From positions 1-64,000 of the forward strand of contig JAPLGO010000024.1 in assembly GCA_026390115.1 (NCBI GenBank): DNA of 64,000 bases, given 5' to 3'. Below, piece by piece: positions 10,337 to 21,394 of this stretch (its first letter is position 1; each line of letters starts with the position of its first letter). The position numbers and the translations under genes are program-made. Source of the DNA: Campylobacterales bacterium. Its GTDB lineage: Bacteria > Campylobacterota > Campylobacteria > Campylobacterales > Sulfurimonadaceae. The notes below the pieces were generated by a model. That model was not told the DNA's origin and made no database searches. It worked only from the letters and a program-made list of their open reading frames with translations.

Positions 10337-10462
10337 ACAAATCCTTCTTCCACACAAGTATAAATACATAAAACTTAATTACTGTTGAACGAAATATAGG
10401 ATAGTTTTTTTCATAAAATCATCTACATAAAAGCTCAATTTTTCTTTGTCTAATTCTTTAAT

Positions 10463-10489
10463 TAAAAGTATTGTATAATCTGCCGATTT
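10463..10489 (+). promoter_or_regulatory. Sigma28 (FliA)-like promoter for motAB
   Basis: TAAA (10463-10466), exactly 15 nt, GCCGATTT (10482-10489), upstream of motA at 10573. Confidence 0.55.
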
Positions 10490-10572
10490 TAGTTTTTGAA
10501 CTTAAATTAATATATAACTAAAAATTTGTGTTTTTTAAAAATGAATATGTGCTATAAACAAGAAGGAGTCAT

Positions 10573-11343
10573 ATGGATTTAACAGTCATTTTGGGAATAC
10601 TAGGGGCAATGGCGAGTATTTCTATAGGGGACTTAATGGAGGGTGGAAACCCTGTGCATGTCGTCCATATAACTTCTATTATTATTATTTTTCCTACTTC
10701 GATGCTTGCAGCTATGGTAAGTACGGACGGCGAGTTTGTCAGAGGCGCTTATAAAAATCTTGGTTTTGTGTTCAAAAAAAATCCAATAAATCTGCATGAA
10801 AGAATCAAAGAGATTATTGAGTTATCAACCATGGCACGCCATGACGGTCTTTTATCACTAGAAAAAAAAGTCTCTATGCTAGACAACGAATTTTTAAAAC
10901 AAGGGTTAAGCATGGCGGTGGATGGGAATGAAATCGACACCATTATTGAAACACTTGATTTAGTCATTGAAGAGACAGAGGAGTATTGGCATGGGTGCGC
11001 CCATTACTGGATTCTTGCTGGAGAAACCTCACCCGTTATGGGACTAATCGGAGCCGTTCTCGGTCTTATTCTAGCACTTCAAAAACTAGACAATCCCCCA
11101 GAGATGGCAAAGGGTATTGCAGGGGCTTTTACCGCTACTGTAACAGGAATTTTTTCTGCTTATGTTGTTCTTGGACCATTTGGAAATAAAATGATGGCTA
11201 AATCGCACCATATAGTAAAAGAACAGAAACTTATGCTGGAGGGAATTATCGGTATTGTAAACGGTGACAATCCTCGTACACTTGAAGCAAAACTACTCAA
11301 CTTTCTTCCTTACGGGGAAGAGAAGCACAGTCAATTTAAGTAA
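10573..11343 (+). CDS. motA: Flagellar motor stator protein MotA
   Basis: Four TM segments; GETSPVMGLIGAVLGLILALQ and GIAGAFTATVTGIFSAYVVLGPFGNKM motifs. Confidence 0.93.
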   Translation: MDLTVILGILGAMASISIGDLMEGGNPVHVVHITSIIIIFPTSMLAAMVSTDGEFVRGAYKNLGFVFKKNPINLHERIKEIIELSTMARHDGLLSLEKKVSMLDNEFLKQGLSMAVDGNEIDTIIETLDLVIEETEEYWHGCAHYWILAGETSPVMGLIGAVLGLILALQKLDNPPEMAKGIAGAFTATVTGIFSAYVVLGPFGNKMMAKSHHIVKEQKLMLEGIIGIVNGDNPRTLEAKLLNFLPYGEEKHSQFK

Positions 11344-11354
11344 TGGATATTTAA

Positions 11355-12200
11355 ATGGGCAGACCTAAGAAGTGTAAAAAAGTTGTGTGTCCAGCAGGAG
11401 AAAAATGGGCGGTTCCTACCGCCGACTTTTTCAGTCTTCTTCTTGCACTCTTTATTGCTCTTTTTGCAATAGCATCTGTTAATACCGAAAAATTAAAGGC
11501 CGTTAAACAGGAGTTTATAAAGATTTACGATTTCACTCCTCCTCCTGATCAAATGAATCCGGTACAACGCCTCGAACCTGACAGTACAAAACCTGATTCG
11601 GAGGCCAAGGAAAAACCAAGCGGCAATATAATGTCGAAGAATGGCGGTTCACTCGTTTCAGGAGAGCAAAAAACAATAGAAATAAAAGACGCTATCAGTA
11701 AAATTCAAAAAGAGCTGCTTAATTCGACTATGGGAGGAGAGGGTCCATTGGATCAATCTATGGATGGAGTGTTACTAAAACTTCCGGTTTCCATTCCTTT
11801 CAAAGGCGCGACTGCAACTATAGATGATGAAGATTTACACCTATTCATCAGTCGTATAGCATACATTATCAATGCTCTTCCGGCTAATGTTGATATTTCT
11901 GTGCGTGGATATACAGATAGCCAACCTCTCTCAAAAGGCTCTCAATATATGGACAATATTGCGCTATCAAGCAAAAGAGCAGATGCAGTAATGCGCGAAC
12001 TCATCAGTAATGGTGTAAGTGCGGAGCGTCTCTCAATGGCAGGATTCGGCTCTGCGAAACCGATTGCAGATAACAATACTGAAGAAAACCGTGCTAAAAA
12101 CAGAAGAGTGGAGCTATACATATTTATAAATAAAGACATGCCTCTCACCCAAGAGAAACAGAATAATATACTAGACGCTCTGAGTAAACTTCAGAAATAA
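11355..12200 (+). CDS. motB: Flagellar motor stator protein MotB
   Basis: Single TM with stator Asp (PTADFFSLLLALFIALFAIAS) and OmpA-like domain (RGYTDSQPL...NRAKNRRVELYI). Confidence 0.93.
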   Translation: MGRPKKCKKVVCPAGEKWAVPTADFFSLLLALFIALFAIASVNTEKLKAVKQEFIKIYDFTPPPDQMNPVQRLEPDSTKPDSEAKEKPSGNIMSKNGGSLVSGEQKTIEIKDAISKIQKELLNSTMGGEGPLDQSMDGVLLKLPVSIPFKGATATIDDEDLHLFISRIAYIINALPANVDISVRGYTDSQPLSKGSQYMDNIALSSKRADAVMRELISNGVSAERLSMAGFGSAKPIADNNTEENRAKNRRVELYIFINKDMPLTQEKQNNILDALSKLQK

Positions 12201-12210
12201 ATCGCTCTTT

Positions 12211-12235
12211 CTCCTCATAAAAAACTTATGAGGAG
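12211..12235. terminator. Intrinsic terminator-like hairpin between motB and purL
   Basis: CTCCTCATAA-aaaac-TTATGAGGAG perfect 10 bp stem between convergent genes; followed on + by aactttatttt. Confidence 0.65.
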
Positions 12236-12250
12236 AACTTTATTTTAGTC

Positions 12251-14464
12251 TTATAAATCTCTCTCGATAACCCTTTTGAATGTATTAAAATAGTTGTCTT
12301 GAAGTTCATTCATGCTCATAGACACATCATTTATTCTGATGCTCTCTCCGCCGATTATTCCTATTTTTGCACATGCCAAACCGTTTAGCATGGATTCAAA
12401 TGCTACACAGTTTTCCGATTTTACTTCGATAATTGCTCGACTCATGCTTTCCGCAAAAATATCTCGCTCGTCTGCCACGCCCATTTTTACTTCACATCCA
12501 AGTCCGCTCACAGCTGACATTTTTGCCAAGGCGATAGCTACTCCGCCACTGCTTGCATCTTTTGCACACTCAAGTAAATCTTTCTTATTCGCTTCAATAA
12601 CAAGTTCCCAAAGAGCAAGTTCACTGTCATAACTAATCTCAGGAAGTTTTCCCGCAACAGTGCCGCAAATCTCTTTCATGTAGAGTGAGCCGCCGAACTC
12701 GCTTCTACTCTCGCCTACCAAATAAAGTGTATTCCCCTCACCTTGAAAGCTTGACATAAGAACTCTGTTCTCATCATCATTTACACCCACAGTTGCGATA
12801 GAAGGAGTTGGAAAAACAGAAATGCCGTTTGTTTCATTGTAAAGTGAAACATTTCCACCGATTACAGGCGTAGTAAGTGCAGAACATGCCTCTTTAATAC
12901 CTAAACACCCTTGCCCAAACTGCCACATAACCTCTGGATTTTCAGGGTTTCCATAGTTTAGACAATCCGTTATTGCAAGAGGTCTCGCACCGCTCATAGC
13001 AACATTTCTTCCACTCTCAATGACCGCGGCGGCAGCTCCGCCTTTTGGGTCGATATAGCAGTAGCGAACATTACAATCCGCACTCATCGCAAGTGCTTTT
13101 TTATTCTCTTTTACACGGACAACAGAAGCATCTAACATGCCCCCTTTTTTGATTGTGTTTGTCTGAACCATGGAGTCATACTGCGTATAAATCCATGACT
13201 TATCAACAACTTCCATAGATTTAGTGAGCTTCCCAAATGCTTCTTGGTTGGAGACTTTTGCAAAGTCGTTAATTGTAACATCCGCGATTGTGTCCAAATA
13301 GGCTGGGCGACTCATTGGGCGGTTAAGCACCGGAGCCTCCTCGCTCACAGGATTTACAGGAACTTCAGCACACTTTTCACCGTGCCAGAAAAGCTCCATG
13401 TTCCCTGTCGCTGTTACTTCACCGATAACGGCAGCATCTAAGTCCCACTTTTCAAAGATTTTGATAATCTCCGCTTCCGAACCTTTTTTTGCACAAAGAA
13501 GCATTCTCTCTTGAGATTCACTAAGCATAAAGTCATACGGAGTCATGTTCTCTTCTCGCGCCGGAACTCTATCGAGGTGCATAATCATGCCAGAACCTGA
13601 ACGACCCGCCATCTCAAAAGATGAACTCGTAAGTCCGGCAGCACCCATATCTTGAATACCGACAACATGGTCTGTTTTGAAGAGTTCTAAACATGCTTCA
13701 AGCAGAAGTTTTTCAGTAAATGGGTCTCCAACCTGCACAGTCGGACGAAGAGATTTTGACTCCTCTGTAAAACTGTCACTACTCATAACAGCTCCGCCTA
13801 ATCCATCTCTTCCCGTTTTTGCACCCACATAAATGACGGGATTGCCGATACCATCCGCACGTCCATAAAAAATCTCATCCGACTTTGCAAGTCCTAAAGT
13901 AAAGGCATTGACTAAGATATTTCCATTGTAGCACTCATCAAAACTTGTCTCTCCGCCGATAGTAGGAACGCCCATGCAGTTGCCGTAACCGCCGATTCCA
14001 GAAACTACACCGCGAACCAAATAGCGCTGATGTGCAGAAGTTTTATCATCATTGAGAACATTACCAAATCTTAGAGCATTCAAGTTTGCGATAGGTCTCG
14101 CCCCCATCGTAAAAACATCACGCATAATTCCGCCGACACCCGTTGCAGCACCTTGGTACGGCTCTATAAAACTCGGATGGTTGTGCGATTCCATCTTAAA
14201 TACAGCCGCATAACCGCCACCGATATCGATTACTCCGGCATTTTCCCCCGGACCTTGAATAACCCATGGTGCTTTTGTCGGAAAACCGTTTAGATGCACT
14301 TTAGAAGATTTATAAGAACAATGCTCACTCCACATGGCAGAGAAAATACCTATTTCTACAAGGTTTGGCTCACGCCCCAAAATTTTTTTGATATGTGTAT
14401 AATCTTCAGTTGAAAGTTTATGTGATGCAAGTACTTTTTCGATGTCTTTTAGTGGTTGGCTCAC
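12251..14464 (-). CDS. purL: Phosphoribosylformylglycinamidine synthase subunit PurL
   Basis: 737 aa; [51 protein letters not shown]. Confidence 0.96.
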   Translation of the reverse strand: MSQPLKDIEKVLASHKLSTEDYTHIKKILGREPNLVEIGIFSAMWSEHCSYKSSKVHLNGFPTKAPWVIQGPGENAGVIDIGGGYAAVFKMESHNHPSFIEPYQGAATGVGGIMRDVFTMGARPIANLNALRFGNVLNDDKTSAHQRYLVRGVVSGIGGYGNCMGVPTIGGETSFDECYNGNILVNAFTLGLAKSDEIFYGRADGIGNPVIYVGAKTGRDGLGGAVMSSDSFTEESKSLRPTVQVGDPFTEKLLLEACLELFKTDHVVGIQDMGAAGLTSSSFEMAGRSGSGMIMHLDRVPAREENMTPYDFMLSESQERMLLCAKKGSEAEIIKIFEKWDLDAAVIGEVTATGNMELFWHGEKCAEVPVNPVSEEAPVLNRPMSRPAYLDTIADVTINDFAKVSNQEAFGKLTKSMEVVDKSWIYTQYDSMVQTNTIKKGGMLDASVVRVKENKKALAMSADCNVRYCYIDPKGGAAAAVIESGRNVAMSGARPLAITDCLNYGNPENPEVMWQFGQGCLGIKEACSALTTPVIGGNVSLYNETNGISVFPTPSIATVGVNDDENRVLMSSFQGEGNTLYLVGESRSEFGGSLYMKEICGTVAGKLPEISYDSELALWELVIEANKKDLLECAKDASSGGVAIALAKMSAVSGLGCEVKMGVADERDIFAESMSRAIIEVKSENCVAFESMLNGLACAKIGIIGGESIRINDVSMSMNELQDNYFNTFKRVIERDL

Positions 14465-14538
14465 GGATGATTCCTAAAATTTTGATTTTTGATTTTTAAG
14501 TGGGGATTATATCGCATAAGTAGTAAAAAAAATTTTAA

Positions 14539-16140
14539 CTAGCCATTTTTCAATGCATTATTCACTAGTAAATTAGATATCTCAAAACTTGCATCCACAA
14601 ATTCCAGTTCGGGTAAATCCCGCATGCTTTTTCTCTCCTCTACGCTATCGATTTTTATGATAATGTTTGCATTTTTAGAAAAACCGAGTATCGCTTCACT
14701 GATAAGCCGTTTGAGGTGTTCGCTGTTTACAGTTATAATTATGGCTTTGGCTTGATCAACCATGAGAGACTCTAAAACAGGGAGTTTATTCAGGTGTCCG
14801 AAATATGCCATGTAGCCTAATTTTCTTGCAAGAAGTACATGTTTGAGGTTGTCTGAGATGATGACGAAGTCAGCTCCTCTTGCCTTCAAGTCAGATGCTA
14901 CGATTCTTCCAAGAGTTGAAAATCCTGCGACAATGATGTGATTCTTTCGCCCGATGGGTGTAATAACATCCGATTCATAAAACTCTTTTTCAAAATAGGA
15001 GGAGAGTTTGTAAATATTACTGACTATGAAAGGTGTGAGTATCATCGACATGACGCTTACAAGTATCAAAAAACTAGCCATCTCTTCGCTGATGAGCCTT
15101 TGCGAGGCGGCAAGAGCAAAGATTGCAAAAGAGAACTCCCCAATCTGGGCAAGAGAGAGAGCCGTTTTTGCAGAGCTGTTTTTGTCTGAATTGCGTCTGA
15201 TGATTGCGTAAATTACAAGAGCTTTAAAAAGCATTACAAGTATAAAAATGAAAATAACAGTGTGAATATTTGCCATAAAATAGATCAAATCAATTTTTGT
15301 CCCGACACCAAAGAAGAACACGCCAAGAAGCAGATCCTTATAGCTCACGATGTCGGATTCTACTTTTACATTGTACTTTGTATCGGCTATTATCATTCCC
15401 GCTATGAAAGCACCCAAAGAGTAGGTAAAACCCATCGCATGTGCCAGCAAAGAGGCTCCGATAACAATAGAAAAAACAGAACCCAAAAATAGCTCTTCAA
15501 GCTCTGTTTTAGCAGAAAATTGAAGCAACATGTTTACTATTATCTCTCCGATAGTAAACATGAAGGCAACGACTAAAACAGCTGAAAGCAGCGTTGTGAT
15601 AAGAACTTCACCAATCGATAGAGTGTCGTTTGACAAAAATGTAATGAGCAGTAAAATAGGAATGACAGCTAAATCCTGAAAGATAAGTATTCCCATAGAT
15701 TTCTGTCCATAGGGAGTATGAATATCTTTGGACTCTTTGAGGTATGTCAGCACTATTGCGGTTGAAGAGAGTGAAAAAGCCAAAGAGATGATGATAGATG
15801 TGTTAAAGTCAAGCCTAAAAATATAAAATGATAGTCCATATATTACTACTACGCTCAGTAGAACTTGTAACAGACCATTTGTCAGCAGAATATCTTTCAT
15901 CTTTCTGATTTTTTGCAGACTGAGCTCAAGCCCTATTGTAAACATCAAAAAGACTATGCCAAACTCGCCTATAAGATCTAGGGAATCTATGTTTAATCCA
16001 TTGAATCCAAAGAGATAACTGATAACTGTTCCGGTAAAAATATAACCTATAATATGGGAAATTCCAAACTTTTTCAAGACAATATTAAGTACTGTTGCAA
16101 CGGCAATTGTTAAAAAAATTGCGAGTAGTAAATTTTCCAT
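14539..16140 (-). CDS. CPA2-family monovalent cation:proton antiporter (KefB-like) with TrkA-N-like domain
   Basis: Multi-TM N-terminus (FGIVFLMFTIGLELSL, LSLAQIGEFSFAI) and C-terminal Rossmann region IIVAGFSTLGRIVASDL. Confidence 0.9.
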   Translation of the reverse strand: MENLLLAIFLTIAVATVLNIVLKKFGISHIIGYIFTGTVISYLFGFNGLNIDSLDLIGEFGIVFLMFTIGLELSLQKIRKMKDILLTNGLLQVLLSVVVIYGLSFYIFRLDFNTSIIISLAFSLSSTAIVLTYLKESKDIHTPYGQKSMGILIFQDLAVIPILLLITFLSNDTLSIGEVLITTLLSAVLVVAFMFTIGEIIVNMLLQFSAKTELEELFLGSVFSIVIGASLLAHAMGFTYSLGAFIAGMIIADTKYNVKVESDIVSYKDLLLGVFFFGVGTKIDLIYFMANIHTVIFIFILVMLFKALVIYAIIRRNSDKNSSAKTALSLAQIGEFSFAIFALAASQRLISEEMASFLILVSVMSMILTPFIVSNIYKLSSYFEKEFYESDVITPIGRKNHIIVAGFSTLGRIVASDLKARGADFVIISDNLKHVLLARKLGYMAYFGHLNKLPVLESLMVDQAKAIIITVNSEHLKRLISEAILGFSKNANIIIKIDSVEERKSMRDLPELEFVDASFEISNLLVNNALKNG

Positions 16141-16223
16141 AGACGCATTATAAGATAAATGCGATGAGCTTTTAAAAAAGTTGCTGTATAAAATATAGAC
16201 ATGATTTTTCTCTCAGAATATTT

Positions 16224-16748
16224 TTAATGAAAAGAAAAATCAACTTTTGTGCGAATATTTTTTTTCAATGAAAAAATGTTTTTATACTCTATTTTTAAAA
16301 TTTCATAACTCTTCTTGGTATGTGGAAGTTTGATGGTAAACTCATCCTCTTCTTCCTTACCGATCAGTGCTTTTGCGAGGGGTGAATGAATCGAAATAAG
16401 CCCGTTTTCCGGTTCAGATTCCAAGACTCCGCACAGCGTATATATTTCTTCTTCATCACTCTCGATATTGACTATTTTTACAGTGCTTCCAAAACTGACT
16501 CTTGCATGGGAGAGTGATGAGGGGTCTATGATTTGAGACTTTTGTATCATCGAGTTGAGATAAAAAAGCCTCCTTTCTATAAAACGGAGTTTCTCTTTTG
16601 CGGCATGATAGTCGGCGTTTTCGCTTCTGTCACCCTGTGCCGCAGCAGTTAACTTCTCATGTGCGACTTTAGGCTTTTCTACCTCTAACAGAAATTTAAA
16701 CTCTTCCACTAAAAGGTCGTAACCCTCAATGCTCATAGGCTCAATCAA
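16224..16748 (-). CDS. GreA/GreB-family transcript cleavage factor, GreB-like tip
   Basis: Coiled-coil tip GDRSENADYHAAKEKLRFIERRL (E. coli GreB has GDRSENADYQ) and C-terminal ISIHSPLAKALIGKEEEDEF. Confidence 0.85.
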   Translation of the reverse strand: MIEPMSIEGYDLLVEEFKFLLEVEKPKVAHEKLTAAAQGDRSENADYHAAKEKLRFIERRLFYLNSMIQKSQIIDPSSLSHARVSFGSTVKIVNIESDEEEIYTLCGVLESEPENGLISIHSPLAKALIGKEEEDEFTIKLPHTKKSYEILKIEYKNIFSLKKNIRTKVDFSFH

Positions 16749-16757
16749 GTGAGAGCC

Positions 16758-17123
16758 TTAATGGTTAAAACCGATTATGTAATAGGTCTCTTTGTTCTCT
16801 AATTTTTTAACGCTTACTTTGAATTTATCACTGAAATGCTTAACTTTTTCATGCACTTCTTCAACGATTTCAGGGCTTGCAACTCCGATTTTTATTTTAA
16901 AATAGTCATTAGTATTTGACATAGCTACAAAAGAGCCGTCCACTTTTAGAGCATCATGCAAGTCCATAATGTGCTTGTTTATCTTTTCATACCCAACCGT
17001 ATTATTTTCAATTCTCTCAAGTTGAGCTAATAAAGCACTATTTGGCACATACCCCAACTGTGTCAACATGGCATCTCTTTGTATCATCATCACTTTTCCT
17101 TTTACTCTTTTTAATTTCTTCAA
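16758..17123 (-). CDS. Hypothetical protein
   Basis: 121 aa ORF in a tight same-strand arrangement with the gre gene; no family recognised. Confidence 0.6.
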   Translation of the reverse strand: MKKLKRVKGKVMMIQRDAMLTQLGYVPNSALLAQLERIENNTVGYEKINKHIMDLHDALKVDGSFVAMSNTNDYFKIKIGVASPEIVEEVHEKVKHFSDKFKVSVKKLENKETYYIIGFNH

Positions 17124-17217
17124 AAAATAATAACAGTAAATTGTAAATATTCAGTATCAATTTATCTGTATTAACTATAATTATAGCACTAAACTTAAAT
17201 ATAAAAAAGAGAGTATT

Positions 17218-18018
17218 ATGACCGAAGAATTATTGGCAAAAATAAAGCAACTCCCGCCGCTTCCGGAATCTGCAATGCAGATTGAGGCTATTTATCAAGA
17301 TCCAAACAGCAGCTTTAACGATATGGTGAAAATACTCGAAAAAGATCCTCTTTTGACTGCCGATATTTTAAAAGCTGCGAACTCTCCACTCTATGGTTTT
17401 TCTCGTGAAATAAATGCGATTAGTCAAGCCGTAGGTCTTTTTGGAATGGGAACAATAAGAGGTTTTGCTTTGGCATCTATTGTCAAAAAAAGTTTTTCTC
17501 TGGATCTCTCTCCTTACGGAATAACAAATGAGATGTTCTCTGAACTCTCAAAAAGACAGCATGCTCTCACAACCGCTTGGTGCATAAGAAAAGAAAACAA
17601 ACTTTTAGGAGTACTCTCCCCTGCTGCTTTTCTTGTCGAGATCGGTAAAGTTTTGATTGCGCAAGAAGTAATGGCAGACAAAAAACAGACAGAATTTTTT
17701 GATGCCCTAAAAGAGCTTCAAGATGTTGAAGCAGCCGAGTTAAAAGTAGTCGGCACTGATACTCCTGAAGTCAGTTCTACTATATTTGCCATGTGGAAAT
17801 TTGAAAAGGGTCTTATTGAGGTTATAAAATATTGTCAAGAGCCGGAAAAGGCTGACCCGGAGTACCAAAAGGCGGCAATGATCTTAAAAGTTGTTCGTGC
17901 TGCAGTACCTATAAACGGCATTATGACAGATGATAGTGTAGCATCTGCCAAAGAGCTCATCGTAAAATATGAGCTTGACATGGAAAGCTTTGACAAAGCT
18001 TTAGAAAGCGCTAGATAA
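17218..18018 (+). CDS. HDOD domain-containing protein
   Basis: LPPLPESAMQIEAIYQDPNSSFNDMVKILEKDPLLTADILKAANSPLYGF typical HDOD. Confidence 0.9.
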   Translation: MTEELLAKIKQLPPLPESAMQIEAIYQDPNSSFNDMVKILEKDPLLTADILKAANSPLYGFSREINAISQAVGLFGMGTIRGFALASIVKKSFSLDLSPYGITNEMFSELSKRQHALTTAWCIRKENKLLGVLSPAAFLVEIGKVLIAQEVMADKKQTEFFDALKELQDVEAAELKVVGTDTPEVSSTIFAMWKFEKGLIEVIKYCQEPEKADPEYQKAAMILKVVRAAVPINGIMTDDSVASAKELIVKYELDMESFDKALESAR

Positions 18019-18025
18019 TTTCCCT

Positions 18026-19966
18026 TTGAAATCCCTACTTATTAGGCTTACTCTTGGTTTGAGTGAGCAGGACATCACCCCCGAAGAAAGAGTCCATGTC
18101 AACAACTTCTTCGCAAAAAACTATCTCACTTTTAAAGACAGTGTCTATAAATTTAACTCTAAATACCGTGCAGGAACTCTAGGGCTTGTTCAAAAAGGGA
18201 CAGCCTATTTAAATGTTATCGGAGAGAATGTCCGTGATCTATTTATCGGCGAAGGCGATTTAGGAACGGCAAAAGAAGGTGACCTCATTATTGCCCAAAG
18301 ACTTTTGGGCAAAATGGGAACTCCAAGTGCAAAGATAGCAGAAATTGTAGGTCGTGCCGTGAGCTACAGTGTTGCTTACATCATTCAAAAAGGTACCCAT
18401 CGCTCTTTGGTTGACTTGAAAACTGATTTTCCAATTGGTGCAGAGATGAGCGATGAAAAGCTAAATGCTTATGAAGTCGGCGATGTCTTTAAAATCGACA
18501 ATCAAGAAAATGCCGTTATGGAAAAACTTGGAAATATCAACGACCCTCTGGTTGACGAGAAGATAGTCTTAGCCCAGTTCAACAAACATGATGAATTTTC
18601 TGAGGAAGTTTTAGAAATTGCAAAATCTTTTCAACCCGTTGATGCGCACAAATATCCAAATAGAAAAGATTTAAGAGATTTACCGTTTTGCACCATCGAC
18701 CCTGTTACAGCAAAAGATTTTGATGATGCAATCTACTGGGATGACAATAATACAACTCTGTATGTAGCAATAGCCGATGTGAGCGAATATGTAACACCTT
18801 TTGGTGCAATAGACAACGAAGCAATTTATAGATGTTTCTCTATCTATCTTCCACACCGCTCTATTCCTATGCTCCCCCGAGAGCTAAGTGAAACCCTCTG
18901 CTCTCTCCAGCCTCATGTAGACAGACTCGCCTATGTTTTTGAAATAAAATTAGATTTAAATACATTAGAAGTTACTAAGTCAAAAGTGTATGAGGCAATA
19001 ATTCACTCTGCTAGAAGATTTAATTATGAAGAAATTGATGAGTTTTTTGAAGGTAAACTGGGAGCCAAAAATGATGAAGAGATAAAAATCTTTGAATATA
19101 TAAAAAAGCTCAGACCGATCACCGATGCCCTCAAAGCAAAAAGATTAAAAGTGGGCTATGACTTTCGCTCAAATGAACTGGAGATGTTTATAGATGAGAA
19201 ATCAAATCTGACACATACAACTTATGCCCAGGAGACCCCATCACATGCCCTCATAGAAGATTGTATGCTATTAGCAAACAAAGAGGCAGCGAAGCAGTTT
19301 GACAGAGGAATATTCAGAATTCACGAACCTCCAAGTCAGATGAAACTTCAAATTCTCTACCAAGAGCTAGCTGGAATTGGCATGTTTATAGATATTAAGC
19401 ACTCCATCAAAGAGACCATTTCGGATATACAAAAACAGGCAAGGGATATGGGTCTTGAGTCAGAGGTCGATACGCTTATAATCCGTTCACAGATGCAGGC
19501 TAGATATTCTCCACTCAATTCGGGTCACTTTGGATTGGGCTTTGAGCAGTACACCCACTTTACTTCGCCAATTCGCAGATATTCTGATTTAATCGTACAC
19601 AGACTTTTAAAAGCTATTGCCAATAATGATACAGTGGAAGGCTCTTATGTTCTAAGAAATATTGAAGCACTCAGCATGACAATAAGCGAAAAAGAGAGAG
19701 AAGCAAGTACAATAGAAAATGAATTTATGGCTAGAAAATTTGCAAAATGGGCTGCAGAGCATATCGGTGAGAGTTTTAAAGCCCGCATCAATGCAACAGA
19801 CCCTGATGTAAAAGCTGAACTCCATGATGAAATTATTGGAGCAAGGCTCAATATTACTTCGAATGAGAATGTGGTTCTATTTGAAGATGTTTATGCAAAG
19901 ATAGAGAGTGTTGACATAGCTAAAGCAAAAATATTTGCGAGTGCTATAAAAAGAGATGAAGAGTAA
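18026..19966 (+). CDS. rnr: Ribonuclease R (VacB/RNase II family), TTG start
   Basis: CTIDPVTAKDFDDAIYWDDN, HRSIPMLPRELSETLCSLQP, HFTSPIRRYSDLIVHRLL motifs. Confidence 0.92.
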   Translation: MKSLLIRLTLGLSEQDITPEERVHVNNFFAKNYLTFKDSVYKFNSKYRAGTLGLVQKGTAYLNVIGENVRDLFIGEGDLGTAKEGDLIIAQRLLGKMGTPSAKIAEIVGRAVSYSVAYIIQKGTHRSLVDLKTDFPIGAEMSDEKLNAYEVGDVFKIDNQENAVMEKLGNINDPLVDEKIVLAQFNKHDEFSEEVLEIAKSFQPVDAHKYPNRKDLRDLPFCTIDPVTAKDFDDAIYWDDNNTTLYVAIADVSEYVTPFGAIDNEAIYRCFSIYLPHRSIPMLPRELSETLCSLQPHVDRLAYVFEIKLDLNTLEVTKSKVYEAIIHSARRFNYEEIDEFFEGKLGAKNDEEIKIFEYIKKLRPITDALKAKRLKVGYDFRSNELEMFIDEKSNLTHTTYAQETPSHALIEDCMLLANKEAAKQFDRGIFRIHEPPSQMKLQILYQELAGIGMFIDIKHSIKETISDIQKQARDMGLESEVDTLIIRSQMQARYSPLNSGHFGLGFEQYTHFTSPIRRYSDLIVHRLLKAIANNDTVEGSYVLRNIEALSMTISEKEREASTIENEFMARKFAKWAAEHIGESFKARINATDPDVKAELHDEIIGARLNITSNENVVLFEDVYAKIESVDIAKAKIFASAIKRDEE

Positions 19967-20928
19967 TGTACAAAAGCGAATTAGACAAACATATTCAAAA
20001 CAAATCTACTTCAAACAGTTTTGTTCTTTTTGGAGAGAGCACTTTTTTTATAGATACCTATACAAAAAAAGTCTCAGATGTTGAAGATGGTTCTATACTC
20101 TCGTTTTACCATGACGAGTATGATTTTGGCTCTGCAAAAGCCCATTTATCGCAAGGCTCTCTCTTTGGAGACAGAAATGTTTTAGTTATTAAAAGCGAAA
20201 AAAAAGTAGATAAGAAAGAGATAGATGTTTTTATCGAGCTTTGCGAAAAAAATCCTGACAATGTTTTTATCTATGCCTACTACGGAAGTGACCATAAGGT
20301 TTATGCAAAAGCATTTGACAAAAAAAGCACTATGAGTGTGAGATTTTTTCATCCAAAAGAGTATGAAGCACAAACAATAGTATCTCAAATCGCAAAAGAG
20401 AAAGAGGTAAATATAGATAACTACTCAATTATTCACCTCCTTCAAATTCACAACGGCGATATCGCTCTTGCCTGCAATGAGATAGAAAAATTCAGGATTT
20501 ACGACAGAGCAATTACAATCAAAGATATAGACAGTTTGGTTCACGGGCTGGCAGAAATAAACTTAGATGATTTTATAAAAAAGCTGCTCAATAAGAAGGA
20601 TTTTATAGAGGATTTAAACAACTTACTCGAACATGGAGAGGATGAGATAAGGGTAATAACCGCCATAACAAGCTACATAACTCAGCTCTACATGTTTAAC
20701 ATTTACATAAGGGTGAACGGCGCTCCGAACGCTCAGGAGATAATAGGCTACTCTCCTCCAAAACCCATAATAGATGAGAAGGCAGCGCTATCACTAAAAT
20801 TTAAGCCGAACATATACTACAAACTGCATGAGCTTCTGCTAAACAGCGAACTAAAAATGAAAAGTTCCAATGTGGATAAAGGTGCAATTTTGCTCTCAAC
20901 GCTTATCAGGGTTCAGAAACTTATATAA
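19966..20928 (+). CDS. holA: DNA polymerase III subunit delta
   Basis: FVLFGESTFFIDTYTKK start; delta-like HNGDIALACNEIEKF; directly after rnr. Confidence 0.8.
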   Translation: MYKSELDKHIQNKSTSNSFVLFGESTFFIDTYTKKVSDVEDGSILSFYHDEYDFGSAKAHLSQGSLFGDRNVLVIKSEKKVDKKEIDVFIELCEKNPDNVFIYAYYGSDHKVYAKAFDKKSTMSVRFFHPKEYEAQTIVSQIAKEKEVNIDNYSIIHLLQIHNGDIALACNEIEKFRIYDRAITIKDIDSLVHGLAEINLDDFIKKLLNKKDFIEDLNNLLEHGEDEIRVITAITSYITQLYMFNIYIRVNGAPNAQEIIGYSPPKPIIDEKAALSLKFKPNIYYKLHELLLNSELKMKSSNVDKGAILLSTLIRVQKLI

Positions 20929-20946
20929 AATTATTCAGGGAAAAAG

Positions 20947-21375
20947 ATGAACAATCAAACAATCAAAACAAACAGATATTTTGAGATAAACGATATTGAA
21001 AAACATTTAGAGAGTGTTGAGTATATTATTATGGCAGCACCTGCACCTGAACATTTTAGCGATACTCCAATTCACTTCACCATCTTTTTAAATACAGATG
21101 AGAGTCTGCCAAAAGAGATTCAAAAAGCAGTTTTAGATAAATTTTTGCAAGAGAATAACATCAAGACCCCAAAAGAGCTTATGAGCCAAATTATGGCCGT
21201 TGGATTTGCTCAAAGCACACAAGAGACACCGATGCCCATGCTTTTAATCAAACCTCAAGATATAAGTTCCATTCCGCATACCGCGATGTTTGTGATGGAT
21301 TTTTTAGCAGACTCAGATAACTTTAGCGAAGCAAAAGAGAAAAGTTTAACCGGCTGGAGTTATAGCCATATTTGA
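20947..21375 (+). CDS. Hypothetical protein
   Basis: 142 aa ORF with RBS-like AGGGAAAAAG upstream; no family recognised. Confidence 0.6.
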   Translation: MNNQTIKTNRYFEINDIEKHLESVEYIIMAAPAPEHFSDTPIHFTIFLNTDESLPKEIQKAVLDKFLQENNIKTPKELMSQIMAVGFAQSTQETPMPMLLIKPQDISSIPHTAMFVMDFLADSDNFSEAKEKSLTGWSYSHI

Positions 21376-21394
21376 TATTTCCGCAAACAAATCT

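Noticed and set aside
12312-12632. 106 aa + strand ORF antisense to purL
   Set aside because: Lies wholly inside a clear purL CDS; composition is that of a shadow frame. The same applies to most short ORFs in the track (e.g. 1389-2666, 4263-4700, 28242-28538, 59834-60322).
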